From: Frondihabitans sp. 762G35
Lineage (GTDB): Bacteria > Actinomycetota > Actinomycetes > Actinomycetales > Microbacteriaceae
Reading direction: 5' to 3'
DNA: 64,000 nt
NCBI RefSeq assembly: GCF_002074055.1
Contig: NZ_CP014619.1
Location: 2,575,002 to 2,639,001 of the forward strand
The notes beneath the pieces are model-generated. The model was not told where the DNA came from. It saw only the letters and a list, made by a program, of their open reading frames with translations, and did not search any database. Both the position numbers and the translations under genes were made by a program. Below are positions 8,233-18,813 of this stretch, piece by piece. Each line of letters begins with the position of its first letter. Position 1 is the stretch's first letter.

Positions 8233-10770
8233 ATGAACCTCAAGAGACTCGTGACGATCCCGCGACGCGCGGCGCGCTACGAGGTGCTGGCCTTCTGGCG
8301 GTCCCGACCCATCCGTCGCGACACCGTCTTCTACGAGGCCTTCGCAGGATCCGGCGTGCTCGACAACCCGGAGGCGATCTTCCGCGAGCTCCTCGCGGCC
8401 GGCGACCTGGCGCACCTGCGGCACGTCTGGGTCGTGAACGACCCCGACCCCGAGCATCCTGCGCGGGTCGAATTCCGGGGCGACGACCGGGTGACCTTCG
8501 TGCGCCGCGGCACCGTGGAGTACTACCGGGCCCTCGCGACGAGCGGCTACCTCGTCAACAACGCCACCTTCCCGCCCGAGTTCGGCAAGCGCCCGGGCCA
8601 GGTCTACCTCAACACGTGGCACGGCACTCCCCTCAAGACCATGGGCTACGACATGCCGAACGGCGGGCTCGAGGCGGGTAACACGCTCCGGAACTTCGTG
8701 TCGGCCGACTTCCTCCTGTCGCAGAACTCCTTCATGACCGAGCAGATGTACGGGCGGGCCTACAAGCTCGACGGGCATTTCCGCGGCGCCATCGTCGAGG
8801 AGGGCTACCCGCGGGTCGACCGCCAGAGCGTGTCGGCTCGCGAGCGCGCCGACGTCGTGAGGCGGCTGGAGGCGCGGGGGGCGACGATCGGCGACCGCTC
8901 GATCGTCCTCTACGCGCCCACCTGGAAGGGAACGACGTTCAACGACCCGAGCGACGACGTCGAGGCCCTCGGCCGGGACGTCGCCCGGCTGCAGCACCTC
9001 GTCGGGCCGGAGCACGTGGTCCTGCTGAAGACGCACCAGATCGTCGAGCGGTTCAGCCGCGACGATCCGGCGCTCCGCTCGGTCCTCGTGCCCAACGACC
9101 TCCCGACGAACGTCGTCCTCGGCCTGGCGGGGTCGCTCGTCACCGACTACTCGTCGATCTTCTTCGACTTCCTCGCGACCGGTCGGCCGATCGCCTTCTA
9201 CACGCCCGACAAAGACGACTACGCCGCGAACCGCGGCACCTACTTCGGCGACGACGACCTCCCCGGCGTCGTCAGCGGCGACCTCGACGTGATCGCCCGG
9301 GCCCTCGTCGCGCCCGGCGAACTGCCCGACGCCGAGCGGCACGCGGCCGTCCGGGACGCCTGGCAGAAGCGCTTCGCCTCCGACGCGATCGACGACAGCT
9401 CGCGCCGCGTCGTCGACATCGTGTTCCGGGCGAAGCGCGAGGGCTACCGCGTCCTCGACCTGTCGCGGTCGGAGCGCACGAGCATCCTGATCCACCTGGG
9501 CGCCCTCTGGTCGAACGGGATCACGTCGTCCGCGCTCAACCTGCTGGAGGCGATCCCGAGCGACCGGTTCGACGTGTCCGTGGTCTTCAACCGCACCCGC
9601 TCCGAGCAGCTCCGGGTGAATCAGGCCCGGATCGCCCCGACCGTGCGGCAGTTCCCCCGCGACGGCGGCATGAACGGCAGCAAGGTCCTGACCCTCCGGC
9701 GTCGCCTCCACGACCGGCGCGGGCGAGCGGTCGCCCACCGTGAGAGCGCGCTGCAGGAGCAGCTCTGGGACGACGAGTGGACTCGCGTCTTCGGCGACTC
9801 GACCTTCGACCACGTGATCGACTTCAGCGGCTACAGCCCCTTCTGGGCCACCCTCCTCCTGCACGCCCCCGGCGCGCGCACCGCCATGTGGCTGCACAAC
9901 GACCTGGTCAGCGAGGTCAACCGGGTCGTGAACGGCAAGCGCCGGATGCGCTTCTCGATGCCGGCGGTCTTCGCCCACTACGACCAGTACGACTCCCTCG
10001 TCGCGGTGTCCAGGAGCCTCGCGGAGATCAACCGCCGCCGCCTCGTCGAGTACACCGGTCGGCCGCTGGAGGTGGGCTACGCCCGCAACCTCCTCGATCC
10101 CGCCCGCGACGCGGAACGCGCCGCCGTCGACCTGCTCGACGTTCCCTTCCCCGTCACCGCCGCCGACCGCGAGGAGGGTCTCGACCGGCCACCGGTCGTC
10201 CCCGCGTGGGCACGGGAGCTCGCCGACAAGGGCGACTCGATCTGGTTCGTGACGGTCGGGCGCTTCTCCGAGGAGAAGAACCAGGCTCGCCTCCTGCGCG
10301 CGTTCGCCCGCGTGCACGCCGAGGACGCCCGCACGCGGCTGCTCCTGATCGGCCACGGCGCCCTCCGCAGCGAGCTGGAGGCGCAGGTCGACGAGCTGGG
10401 GCTCGCCGACGTCGCGCACGTCGTCGGCCCGCTCGAGAACCCGCTCCCGGCGGTCCGAGCCTCCGACTGCTTCGTGCTGTCCAGCCTCTACGAGGGGCAG
10501 CCGATGGTGCTCCTGGAGGCCGCGGCGCTCGATCTGCCGATCGTGTCGGTCGAGTTCGAGTCGGTGCGCGACGCGCTCCCCGCGGGCAGCATCCACGTCG
10601 TCGCGCAGGAGGACGACGCCCTCGCCGACGGGATGCGCGCCTTCCTCCGCGGCGAGGTGCCGCCCGCGCACCTCGACGAGGCCGCGTACAACGTCGAGGC
10701 GCTCGGAGAGTTCTTCCGGGCCACCGGCATCGCCGCCCCCTCCCCGGCCGCGGGGGAGTCCGACCGGTGA
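8233..10770 (+). CDS. Bifunctional CDP-glycerol glycerophosphotransferase / GT4 glycosyltransferase
   Basis: An 845-residue two-domain wall-polymer enzyme. ATG 8233 is preferred over an in-frame GTG at 8218, which has its purine stretch too close. The first half has LNTWHGTPLKTMGYD, LLKTHQIVERF and VTDYSSIFFDFLATGRP, as in TagF-type transferases. The second half is a complete GT4 enzyme, with WSNGITSSALNLLEAI, VTVGRFSEEKNQARLLRAFA and the EX7E motif in SLYEGQPMVLLEAAAL. Predicted roles are polyol-phosphate transfer and glycosylation of the polymer by one cytoplasmic protein. It is the full-length paralogue of the upstream gene, and its stop overlaps the next start. Confidence 0.88.
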   Translation: MNLKRLVTIPRRAARYEVLAFWRSRPIRRDTVFYEAFAGSGVLDNPEAIFRELLAAGDLAHLRHVWVVNDPDPEHPARVEFRGDDRVTFVRRGTVEYYRALATSGYLVNNATFPPEFGKRPGQVYLNTWHGTPLKTMGYDMPNGGLEAGNTLRNFVSADFLLSQNSFMTEQMYGRAYKLDGHFRGAIVEEGYPRVDRQSVSARERADVVRRLEARGATIGDRSIVLYAPTWKGTTFNDPSDDVEALGRDVARLQHLVGPEHVVLLKTHQIVERFSRDDPALRSVLVPNDLPTNVVLGLAGSLVTDYSSIFFDFLATGRPIAFYTPDKDDYAANRGTYFGDDDLPGVVSGDLDVIARALVAPGELPDAERHAAVRDAWQKRFASDAIDDSSRRVVDIVFRAKREGYRVLDLSRSERTSILIHLGALWSNGITSSALNLLEAIPSDRFDVSVVFNRTRSEQLRVNQARIAPTVRQFPRDGGMNGSKVLTLRRRLHDRRGRAVAHRESALQEQLWDDEWTRVFGDSTFDHVIDFSGYSPFWATLLLHAPGARTAMWLHNDLVSEVNRVVNGKRRMRFSMPAVFAHYDQYDSLVAVSRSLAEINRRRLVEYTGRPLEVGYARNLLDPARDAERAAVDLLDVPFPVTAADREEGLDRPPVVPAWARELADKGDSIWFVTVGRFSEEKNQARLLRAFARVHAEDARTRLLLIGHGALRSELEAQVDELGLADVAHVVGPLENPLPAVRASDCFVLSSLYEGQPMVLLEAAALDLPIVSVEFESVRDALPAGSIHVVAQEDDALADGMRAFLRGEVPPAHLDEAAYNVEALGEFFRATGIAAPSPAAGESDR

Positions 10771-12239
10771 CCGTCCGCCGCATCGCGCCCCTCGTCGGCG
10801 CCTTCGCCACGATCCTGTCGATGGTGGGCTCCTGGATCCCGTCGCTCTGGGGAGACGAGGCCGCCAGCGTCATGTCGGCGCAGCGCTCGATCCCGAGCCT
10901 GCTGACGATGCTCACGCACGTCGACGCCGTCCACGGCTCCTACTACCTCGGCCTCCACGCCTGGATCGACCTCTACGGAGCCTCCCCGTTCGTGGTGCGG
11001 ATCCCGCCGGCGATCGCCGTGGGCGTCGCGGTCGCCGGGGTCGTGATGCTCGTGGGCGAGCTCGCGACGACGCGCCTGGCCGTCATCGCGGGGCTCGTGA
11101 CGAGCATCCTGCCCCGCGTCACCTACATGGGCGAGGAGACCCGGGCGTACGCGTTCAGCGCCGCGTTCGTCGTCTGGGCGACCTGGCTGCTCGTGCGGCT
11201 GCTGCGTGCCGAGAGGCCCGGGCGGCGCTGGTGGATCGCCTACGCCGCGGTGTTCCTCCTGGGTGTCTACAGCTTCCTCTACGTCGGCCTCTTCGTCGTC
11301 GTGCACGGCGTCGTCGTCCTGACGACGCGGCGAGACGGACGGTTCGTCCGGCGCTGGGCGGCCGCCATCGTCGCCGTCGTCGTGCTGGCGTCGCCGCTCC
11401 TCGTCCTCGGCTATCTGGAGCGGGCGCAGATCGCCTTCCTCGAGCAGCAGGACAACATCACGTTCCAGTCGATGACCGTGGGCCTCTGGTTCGGCAACGC
11501 CTGGTTCGCCGCCCTGGCGTGGCTGCTCATCGTGGTGGCGGTGGTCGCCGCGGTCGTCCGCGTGCGCCGCGACGGGTGGCCCCGACGCGAGGAGCGTCCG
11601 TCGCTGACGTTCGTCGCCCTCCTGTGGCTGCTCGTGCCGGCCGTGATCCTCGTCGTCGCCTCGCTCGTGAAGGCGTCGTTCACCAGCCGCTACATGTCGT
11701 ACTCGGCTCCGGCCGCGGGCATCCTGATGGCGATCGGCATCGAGACGCTGGCGCGGGCCGGCTGGCGCAGGATGCTCGGCGCGGTCGTCCTCGTCGCGGC
11801 CGCCGTCGCCCCCATCTACGTCTCGCAGCGCACCCCCTACTCGAAGAACGAGAGCGACTGGGCGGTCATCAGCTCGACGGTCGCCGCTCACGCGAAGCCG
11901 GGAGACGCCATCGTCTTCGACGACGACGCGCGGCCCTCGCGACGCCCCCGGCTCGCGCTCCACACCTATCCGGCCGGATTCGCGGGGCTGGACGACGTCA
12001 CCCTGAAGACGCCGTTCACGCGCTCGGACACCTGGTACGACCGCACCTACTCGGTGGAGACGGCGCTCGCGCAGGGGAAGTTCGACGGCCACGACCGCGT
12101 CTTCGTCGTCGAGTACGTCCGCGGCGGCACCGTCGACACCTACGGCCTCGCCGACCTGAAGGCGGCCGGCTACGCCGTGCGCGCGACCTATCCGACCCAC
12201 AGCAGCCGCATCCTGGAGCTGGTCCGCTCGGGGTCCTGA
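10767..12239 (+). CDS. GT39-like membrane glycosyltransferase
   Basis: A 490-residue polytopic membrane protein of the mannosyltransferase-like GT-C group. The first extracytoplasmic loop holds WGDEAASVMSAQRS, whose Asp-Glu pair is the expected metal and lipid-sugar site. About ten hydrophobic segments follow, then a soluble C-terminal part with YDRTYSVETALAQGKFDGHD. Such enzymes use polyprenyl-phosphate sugars outside the membrane. The GTG start overlaps the stop of the GT4 fusion gene, so it may decorate the same polymer after export; that link is inference. No flippase or ABC exporter is visible here. Confidence 0.8.
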   Translation: MTVRRIAPLVGAFATILSMVGSWIPSLWGDEAASVMSAQRSIPSLLTMLTHVDAVHGSYYLGLHAWIDLYGASPFVVRIPPAIAVGVAVAGVVMLVGELATTRLAVIAGLVTSILPRVTYMGEETRAYAFSAAFVVWATWLLVRLLRAERPGRRWWIAYAAVFLLGVYSFLYVGLFVVVHGVVVLTTRRDGRFVRRWAAAIVAVVVLASPLLVLGYLERAQIAFLEQQDNITFQSMTVGLWFGNAWFAALAWLLIVVAVVAAVVRVRRDGWPRREERPSLTFVALLWLLVPAVILVVASLVKASFTSRYMSYSAPAAGILMAIGIETLARAGWRRMLGAVVLVAAAVAPIYVSQRTPYSKNESDWAVISSTVAAHAKPGDAIVFDDDARPSRRPRLALHTYPAGFAGLDDVTLKTPFTRSDTWYDRTYSVETALAQGKFDGHDRVFVVEYVRGGTVDTYGLADLKAAGYAVRATYPTHSSRILELVRSGS

Positions 12240-12275
12240 CGCCGCGGGCTCCCGCCGCCCGCGTCCGCGCCCCGC

Positions 12276-13208
12276 TCAGGCGGGGAGGACGACGACCTTG
12301 CCGGCGACCGACCCCGCCGCAGCCTCCGCGTGAAGCGCCGGCAGCTCGCCGAGCGGGATGCGGCGCGAGACCTCGACGATGAGGGCACCGCTGTCGACGA
12401 GGGACACGATCTCGGCGAGGCGGGCGCGATTCGGGCGGACGAAGACGGTCGACGCGCTCACGCCGCGGGCCTCGTCGCCGGGGGTCGCCATGTAGGCCGT
12501 CGTGCTGACGACCCGGCCGCCGTCGCGGACGAGCACCACGAGGGCGGCGAAGCGCTCCGCCTCGAGCGGCGCGAGGTTCAGCAGGACGTCGACCGGGGCG
12601 GTCACGGCCGTCAGCAGGTCGGACCGGGTGTGGTCGACGATCTCGTCGGCACCGGCGGTCCGCACGGCCTCGAGGCTGCGCGGGCTCGCGGTCGCGACGA
12701 CATGGGCACCCACCCGCTTCGCCAGCTGGATCGCGTACTTGCCGACGACGCCACCCGCTCCGACGACGAGGACCGTCTGACCCGCCTCGAGCCGGCCCTC
12801 GTCGAAGAGCGCCTGCCACGCCGTCAGCGCGACCGAGGGCAACGCCGCGGCGTCGGCCAGCGGAACGCTCGTCGGGGTCGCGACCACGGCCTCGGCCGGA
12901 ACGACCACGTAGTCCGCCGCTCCCCCGTCGCGATCCATCGGCAGGAAGCCGACGACCCGGTCGCCCACGGAGAGACCCTCGACCGCTTCGCCGAGAGCGT
13001 CCACGGTGCCCGAGACGTCGTAGCCGGGGACGTGCGGCAGCACCACCGGGATCGGCAGGAGCCCCTGGCGCATCCCGTTGTCGGCGGCATTGAAGGCCGA
13101 GGCTGCCACGCGGAGCCGCACCTGGCCCGCGGACGGCGTCGGCACGTCGATCTCCTCGATCCGGAGCACCTCGGGACCGCCGACCTCGTGGTACCGCACT
13201 GCCTTCAT
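12276..13208 (-). CDS. NADP-dependent quinone oxidoreductase-like zinc-free MDR protein
   Basis: A 310-residue medium-chain reductase of the quinone oxidoreductase type. MKAVRYHEVGGPEVL opens it, GYDVSGTVDALGEAVEGLSV is the substrate-domain motif, and VLVVGAGGVVGKYAIQLAKR near residue 145 is the NADP loop. The zinc-binding cysteines of alcohol dehydrogenases are absent. GAAGGGA lies upstream of the ATG. It is divergent from a MarR gene, and two near-identical palindromes occupy the gap, so it is probably repressed by that regulator and induced by an electrophile or quinone (inference). Confidence 0.88.
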   Translation of the reverse strand: MKAVRYHEVGGPEVLRIEEIDVPTPSAGQVRLRVAASAFNAADNGMRQGLLPIPVVLPHVPGYDVSGTVDALGEAVEGLSVGDRVVGFLPMDRDGGAADYVVVPAEAVVATPTSVPLADAAALPSVALTAWQALFDEGRLEAGQTVLVVGAGGVVGKYAIQLAKRVGAHVVATASPRSLEAVRTAGADEIVDHTRSDLLTAVTAPVDVLLNLAPLEAERFAALVVLVRDGGRVVSTTAYMATPGDEARGVSASTVFVRPNRARLAEIVSLVDSGALIVEVSRRIPLGELPALHAEAAAGSVAGKVVVLPA

Positions 13209-13228
13209 GATGTTTCCCTTCGTCAAGA

Positions 13229-13281
13229 GCTTCGAATTCGAAGCAACTGACGCAACCGTAGCACTGCTTTGAATTCGAAGC
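13229..13281. promoter_or_regulatory. Two MarR-type palindromes between the oxidoreductase and marR
   Basis: GCTTCGAATTCGAAGC at 13229-13244 is a perfect 16-base palindrome. GCTTTGAATTCGAAGC at 13266-13281 differs by one base. Both continue with AAC, and their centres are 37 bases apart. The second ends 18 bases before the marR ATG, so it should block marR itself. Confidence 0.8.
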
Positions 13282-13298
13282 AACGCTAGGATGGATCC

Positions 13299-13793
13299 AT
13301 GACGGATGCGCCGACACCCCTGTCCTCGAAGCAGCTCGAGGCCTACTTCGCGCTCACCGAGGTCAGCAGCCTCCTGCGTCACTCCGTCGAGAAGCAGCTC
13401 CGCGACGACGGCGGGCTCAGCTACGTCCAGTTCCACGTCCTCGCACGCCTGGGTGATGACCCCGATGGACGGCAGCGCATGACCGACCTCGCCGATGGTG
13501 TGGTCTACAGCCGCAGCGGGCTGACGTACCAGGCGCAGGTGCTCGACGAGCGCGGCCTCGTCACCCGCGCGCCCTCCCCGGACGACGAACGGAGCACGAT
13601 CGTCACGATCACCGATGCCGGCCGCGCCGTCCTCGCGACCGTCTTCCCCGGTCACGTCGAGGTCGTTCGGAGCCACCTGTTCGCGGCTCTGTCGGACGAC
13701 GACGTCGACGATCTCGTGCGCATCCTCGGCCGGGCGGCGGGTCGCCTCCGCGCCGCTCCGCCGCGCTCGGCCGCAGGCCGTCGGCGAGTCTGA
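13299..13793 (+). CDS. MarR-family transcriptional regulator
   Basis: A 164-residue winged-helix MarR protein. The recognition region is RMTDLADGVVYSRSGLTYQA near residues 60-80, and the wing follows with LVTRAPSPDDERSTIVTITD. The N-terminal helix EAYFALTEVSSLLRHSVEKQ and the C-terminal helices form the dimer. No cysteine is present in the DNA-binding core, so a thiol switch is unlikely. It sits beside the two palindromes and divergent from the quinone oxidoreductase, its most likely target along with itself. Confidence 0.88.
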   Translation: MTDAPTPLSSKQLEAYFALTEVSSLLRHSVEKQLRDDGGLSYVQFHVLARLGDDPDGRQRMTDLADGVVYSRSGLTYQAQVLDERGLVTRAPSPDDERSTIVTITDAGRAVLATVFPGHVEVVRSHLFAALSDDDVDDLVRILGRAAGRLRAAPPRSAAGRRRV

Positions 13794-13823
13794 CGCCCGC
13801 AGGAGTCGCGGGCCGAGCCGCCC

Positions 13824-14171
13824 CTACAGCTTCACCGTCACGAGGAACGCCCGCCCGACCCCGGCGATGAGCTCGCCCGTCCACGGCACCTCGAGGTGCC
13901 CGTCGTCGTGTTCGTCGAATCCGCGCAACGCAGCGCCCCCGGGGACGCGGGCGATAGGGAGCGACGACCCGTCGTCGAACACGGCGGCGAGGTCGGTGAC
14001 TCTTCCGCGAGCGCGCGTCTCGACAGGCGTCTCGTGGAACGCCTCCAGGAGCCGTATCCGCCCGTCCGAATCCTGCCACCGGGTGCACGGGAGGTCGACG
14101 AGCTGACTGAGCTCGATGGCGTCACCGCAGCACTGGTGCTCCCCGACGTCGATCTCGACGACGACCTTCAC
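13824..14171 (-). CDS. DUF6578-like small protein
   Basis: A 115-residue soluble protein. The opening MKVVVEIDVGEHQCCGDAIE contains the QCCGD signature that I associate with DUF6578 proteins of actinobacteria, whose function is unknown. Two adjacent cysteines and another at residue 29 could bind a metal. The GTG start at 14171 follows GAGGGGAG by 7 bases. It is divergent from the membrane protein gene that follows, with about 110 bases between them. Confidence 0.65.
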   Translation of the reverse strand: MKVVVEIDVGEHQCCGDAIELSQLVDLPCTRWQDSDGRIRLLEAFHETPVETRARGRVTDLAAVFDDGSSLPIARVPGGAALRGFDEHDDGHLEVPWTGELIAGVGRAFLVTVKL

Positions 14172-14280
14172 GACGCGCTCCCCTCGGATCCTGCTCGCTC
14201 CCGCGGCCCCGACGCGTCCCGGAGGGAACGCCCGCCACCATCTTGGCCGAATCTCAGATCGGGCACGCGACCCTCGGGGC

Positions 14281-15069
14281 ATGACCCGCCTCTCCCCCGC
14301 GACCGCGCGCGCCGCCGTCGGAACCGTCAGCACCGTGCCCGAGGTCACCGCCCTGTTCTGGATCGTCAAGGTCCTCACGACCGGCACGGGCGAGACGACG
14401 AGCGACTTCCTCGTGACCCACGTCGATCCGGTGGCCGGTGTCGGCCTGGGCTTCGTCGGATTCGTCGTCGCCATGGTGCTCCAGTTCCGCGCCCGACGGT
14501 ACGTCCCGGCGGTCTACTGGTTCGCGGTCGTGATGGTCAGCGTCTTCGGCACCATGTGCGCCGACGTCCTGCACGTCGTGATCGGCGTGCCCTACGTCGC
14601 GTCGGCCGTCGGGTTCGCGGTCGTCCTCGCCGCGGTCTTCCTCGTCTGGCGCCGCACGGAGGGCACGCTCGCGATCCACAGCATCACGACGAGGCGCCGC
14701 GAGGTCTTCTACTGGCTCACCGTCCTGTCGACGTTCGCCCTCGGGACCGCGGTCGGCGATCTGACGGCGACGAGCCTCCATCTCGGCTACCTGGCGTCGG
14801 GCCTCCTGTTCGCCGTCGTCATGGCGATTCCCGCGGCTCTCCACCGGGGCAGGATGCTCGGGCCGATCGCCGCCTTCTGGTTCGCGTACGTCGTCACGCG
14901 GCCCCTCGGCGCGTCGTTCGCCGACTGGATGGGCGTCTCGCACGCGCGCGGCGGTCTCGCGTGGGGCACGGGCCCGGTGAGCCTGGCGCTCCTCGCCGTC
15001 ATCGTCGTGCTCGTCGCCGTCCTCGCTCGCCGGGAGCGCAGCGTTCCGGGGCCGTCCGCCGTAGAGTGA
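14281..15069 (+). CDS. COG4705-type integral membrane protein
   Basis: A 262-residue membrane protein with about eight hydrophobic segments. The motifs VPEVTALFWIVKVLTTGTGE and GDLTATSLHLGYLASGLLFA are the two internally repeated blocks of the COG4705 family, whose role is unknown. Each block carries a conserved acidic residue inside the membrane, which suggests ion or proton movement, but that is inference. The ATG at 14281 is the first start that begins the conserved block; its ribosome-binding site is weak. Confidence 0.8.
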   Translation: MTRLSPATARAAVGTVSTVPEVTALFWIVKVLTTGTGETTSDFLVTHVDPVAGVGLGFVGFVVAMVLQFRARRYVPAVYWFAVVMVSVFGTMCADVLHVVIGVPYVASAVGFAVVLAAVFLVWRRTEGTLAIHSITTRRREVFYWLTVLSTFALGTAVGDLTATSLHLGYLASGLLFAVVMAIPAALHRGRMLGPIAAFWFAYVVTRPLGASFADWMGVSHARGGLAWGTGPVSLALLAVIVVLVAVLARRERSVPGPSAVE

Positions 15070-15130
15070 GAGCGGTCGTCGACAGCGGAGTCGACGGCGA
15101 GGGATGCGGCGCAGAGAGGCGACGACGACC

Positions 15131-15361
15131 ATGGATCACGACACGAGACGTTTCATTCGCGAGGCGCGACGCGAGAGCCGCCTGCTCATCGAGCAGTGCT
15201 CGTGGATCGACGAGCCGGCTCCGGGAGCCGACGGATGCGAGAAGAGCTCCGAGGAGCCCGAGGCCTTCGACAACGAGGTCGAGGTGATCATGCGTTCCAG
15301 CATGGGCGGCAGCGCGAACCTCGCCTTCTTCATCCCCTTCCTCTGGCGCCACCGCCGCTGA
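15131..15361 (+). CDS. Small hypothetical protein
   Basis: A 76-residue protein not recognised. The N-terminal half is charged (DHDTRRFIREARRESRLL), the middle is acidic, and the end is hydrophobic and basic (GGSANLAFFIPFLWRHRR). Third-position GC is high, as in real genes here. ATG 15131 has GAGAGG upstream; an in-frame ATG at 15104 has a purine run too close to it. A shared hairpin lies between it and the convergent LysM gene. Confidence 0.5.
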   Translation: MDHDTRRFIREARRESRLLIEQCSWIDEPAPGADGCEKSSEEPEAFDNEVEVIMRSSMGGSANLAFFIPFLWRHRR

Positions 15362-15386
15362 CGAGGACGGCTCCGCACGCACGAAA

Positions 15387-15435
15387 GGCCCCGGCCGAGA
15401 CGCTCCACGGTGCGGTGGTGCGCCCGGCCGGGGCC
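15387..15435. terminator. Bidirectional hairpin between convergent genes
   Basis: GGCCCCGGCC at 15387-15396 pairs perfectly with GGCCGGGGCC at 15426-15435. It lies between the small forward gene and the reverse LysM gene, so it can end both transcripts. Confidence 0.65.
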
Positions 15436-15447
15436 CTCGGGGCCCGA

Positions 15448-17035
<1,588 letters not shown>

Positions 17036-17086
17036 CCCACCCCGCGCCCTGACGAGAGTCGGGGCGAGCCGCGGCCGACGAGAGCG

Positions 17087-18784
17087 CTACGCCTCGTCGG
17101 CCGCTGTCAGGCCGCGGGCCAGTTCGACCAGGAGGCTCGGCTTGTCGTCCCGGGGCACGATCACCTCGACGAACACCAGCCGCTCCGTGACCGAGGAGGC
17201 CAGCGCCAGGGCGCCGCGCAGCTCCGCGACGGTCCGGACGGTGACGGTCTCCGACGGCACGTTCGGCGCGAGCGTCGCCGGGATCGCGGTCCAGTTCCAC
17301 GTCGCGATGTCCTGGTAGGGCGCGTCCGGGCTCTGGATGGCCCGCTCGACCGTGTAGCCCTCGTTGTTGACGAGGAACACGATCGGTGCGAGGCCGCGCT
17401 GCAGCACCGTCCCCAGCTCCTGGATCGTGAGCTGGGCCGACCCATCGCCGATGAAGAGCACGGCGCGCTTGTCCGGAGCCGCGATCGCCGCCCCGAGCAT
17501 CGCCGGCAGCGTGAATCCGATCGACGACCACACCGGCTGGCCGAGCAGGTCGCTGCCGTCCGGCATCGAGAGCTCGAGCGCCCCGTAGAAGGGCGTGCCG
17601 GCCTCGGCGATGGCGAGCGTGTCGCGCGGGAGCCAGGCCTGGATCTCGGCCCAAAAGGCGTCCTGCGAGAGCGGGCTCAGCGGATCCTGCCCCTCGACGC
17701 GAGGGACGCCGGAGACGACCTCCGCGTTCGGCGCCGCCTCGAGGGCCAGTTCGCGGGCGACGCGCTCGACGGCCGCCAGCGAGTCGGCCATCGTGACGCC
17801 GTAGTAGCTCGCGCCGCGGATCCGGGCCGTCGTGAAGTCGAGGTCGATCGAGTCGTCCGGGTCGAAGCCGTGCGAGAAGAAGCCGGTCAGGAAGTCGCTC
17901 ATGACGACCCCGGCGAGGACGAGCGGCGTCGCGCCGTCGACGGCCTCCCGTGTTCCCGGCGTCTTCGTCATGGCGCCGTTGTACATGCCGAGGCTGCTCC
18001 GGTGCGACTCGTCGATGATCGCGCGCGACCCGGCCTGCGAGGCGATGCGCACTCCCGAGACCTCCGCGAGCGAGCGGATCGACGACTCGAGGTTCTTGCG
18101 GTGGACCCGCGGGCCCGCGAGCACCGTCAGGTCGGTCGCCCCGGCCAGAGCGACCCGGAGATCGGCCTCGAACGCGGCCAGGGAGTCCGGGTCGCTCCGA
18201 CGGGGCCGGAGCGGCGTCGCCAGGCTGCCGGCCGGGATCCGGGCGACCGCCACGTCGGCCGGGATCGACAGGTAGCCCGGCTTCGACGCCTCCAGCGCGG
18301 CGACGAGAACGCGGTCGATCTCCTGGCCGGCGTTCTGACGGCGGAGCGTCGCGGAGGCCGTGGTGACCTCGTCGTAGGCGCGCGAGAAGTGGCCGTAGTC
18401 GCCGTCGATGAGCGTGTGGTGGACCTTGGCGCCGGCGGCGGCGACCGCCGTGCGCGGTGCCCCGGTGATCTGGATGACCGGGACGTCCTCGGCGAACGAG
18501 CCCGCGACGCCGTTGATGGCGGAGAGCTCGCCGACGCCGTACGTCGTCACGAGCGCCCCAATCCGGCGCGAAATCCGGGCGAAGCCGTCGGCCGCGTAGG
18601 CCGCGTTCAGCTCGTTGGTCGACCCGACCCAGTGGAAGGTCGGAACGGTCAGCATCTCGTCGAGGAGGCTGAGGTTGTAGTCGCCCGGCAGGCCGAACAC
18701 GTGGGTCGCGCCCAGCTGGCCGAGGCGGGTGGCGAGGTACTGGCCGACGGTGACCGTCGCGGGTGTCGTCGAGGGGGCAGTCAT
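17087..18784 (-). CDS. Thiamine-diphosphate alpha-keto acid decarboxylase (indolepyruvate/phenylpyruvate type)
   Basis: A 565-residue three-domain ThDP enzyme. GLPGDYNLSLLDEM near residue 35 precedes the catalytic Glu in NELNAAYAADGFAR, AKVHHTLIDGDYGHF carries the paired His near residue 120, and FIGDGSAQLTIQEL with NNEGYTVERAIQ is the cofactor motif of pyruvate and indolepyruvate decarboxylases. It should decarboxylate 2-keto acids to aldehydes. Indolepyruvate or phenylpyruvate are more likely substrates than pyruvate given the Lrp-type regulator next door, but sequence alone cannot decide. No clear ribosome-binding site precedes the ATG. Confidence 0.85.
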   Translation of the reverse strand: MTAPSTTPATVTVGQYLATRLGQLGATHVFGLPGDYNLSLLDEMLTVPTFHWVGSTNELNAAYAADGFARISRRIGALVTTYGVGELSAINGVAGSFAEDVPVIQITGAPRTAVAAAGAKVHHTLIDGDYGHFSRAYDEVTTASATLRRQNAGQEIDRVLVAALEASKPGYLSIPADVAVARIPAGSLATPLRPRRSDPDSLAAFEADLRVALAGATDLTVLAGPRVHRKNLESSIRSLAEVSGVRIASQAGSRAIIDESHRSSLGMYNGAMTKTPGTREAVDGATPLVLAGVVMSDFLTGFFSHGFDPDDSIDLDFTTARIRGASYYGVTMADSLAAVERVARELALEAAPNAEVVSGVPRVEGQDPLSPLSQDAFWAEIQAWLPRDTLAIAEAGTPFYGALELSMPDGSDLLGQPVWSSIGFTLPAMLGAAIAAPDKRAVLFIGDGSAQLTIQELGTVLQRGLAPIVFLVNNEGYTVERAIQSPDAPYQDIATWNWTAIPATLAPNVPSETVTVRTVAELRGALALASSVTERLVFVEVIVPRDDKPSLLVELARGLTAADEA

Positions 18785-18813
18785 GCGGAAATGAGATCAT
18801 CGACTCGGTCGCC

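Noticed and set aside
6274-10671. A 1465-codon open frame on the reverse strand opposite the glycerophosphotransferase genes
   Set aside because: It is a high-GC shadow: its third positions mirror the real forward genes, the protein is Arg/Glu/Val/Ala low complexity, and the forward frames have full catalytic motifs.
12244-12262. Terminator between the GT39-like gene and the quinone oxidoreductase
   Set aside because: Only a 6-base GC stem (GCGGGC/GCCCGC) is visible, which is easily expected by chance at this GC content.
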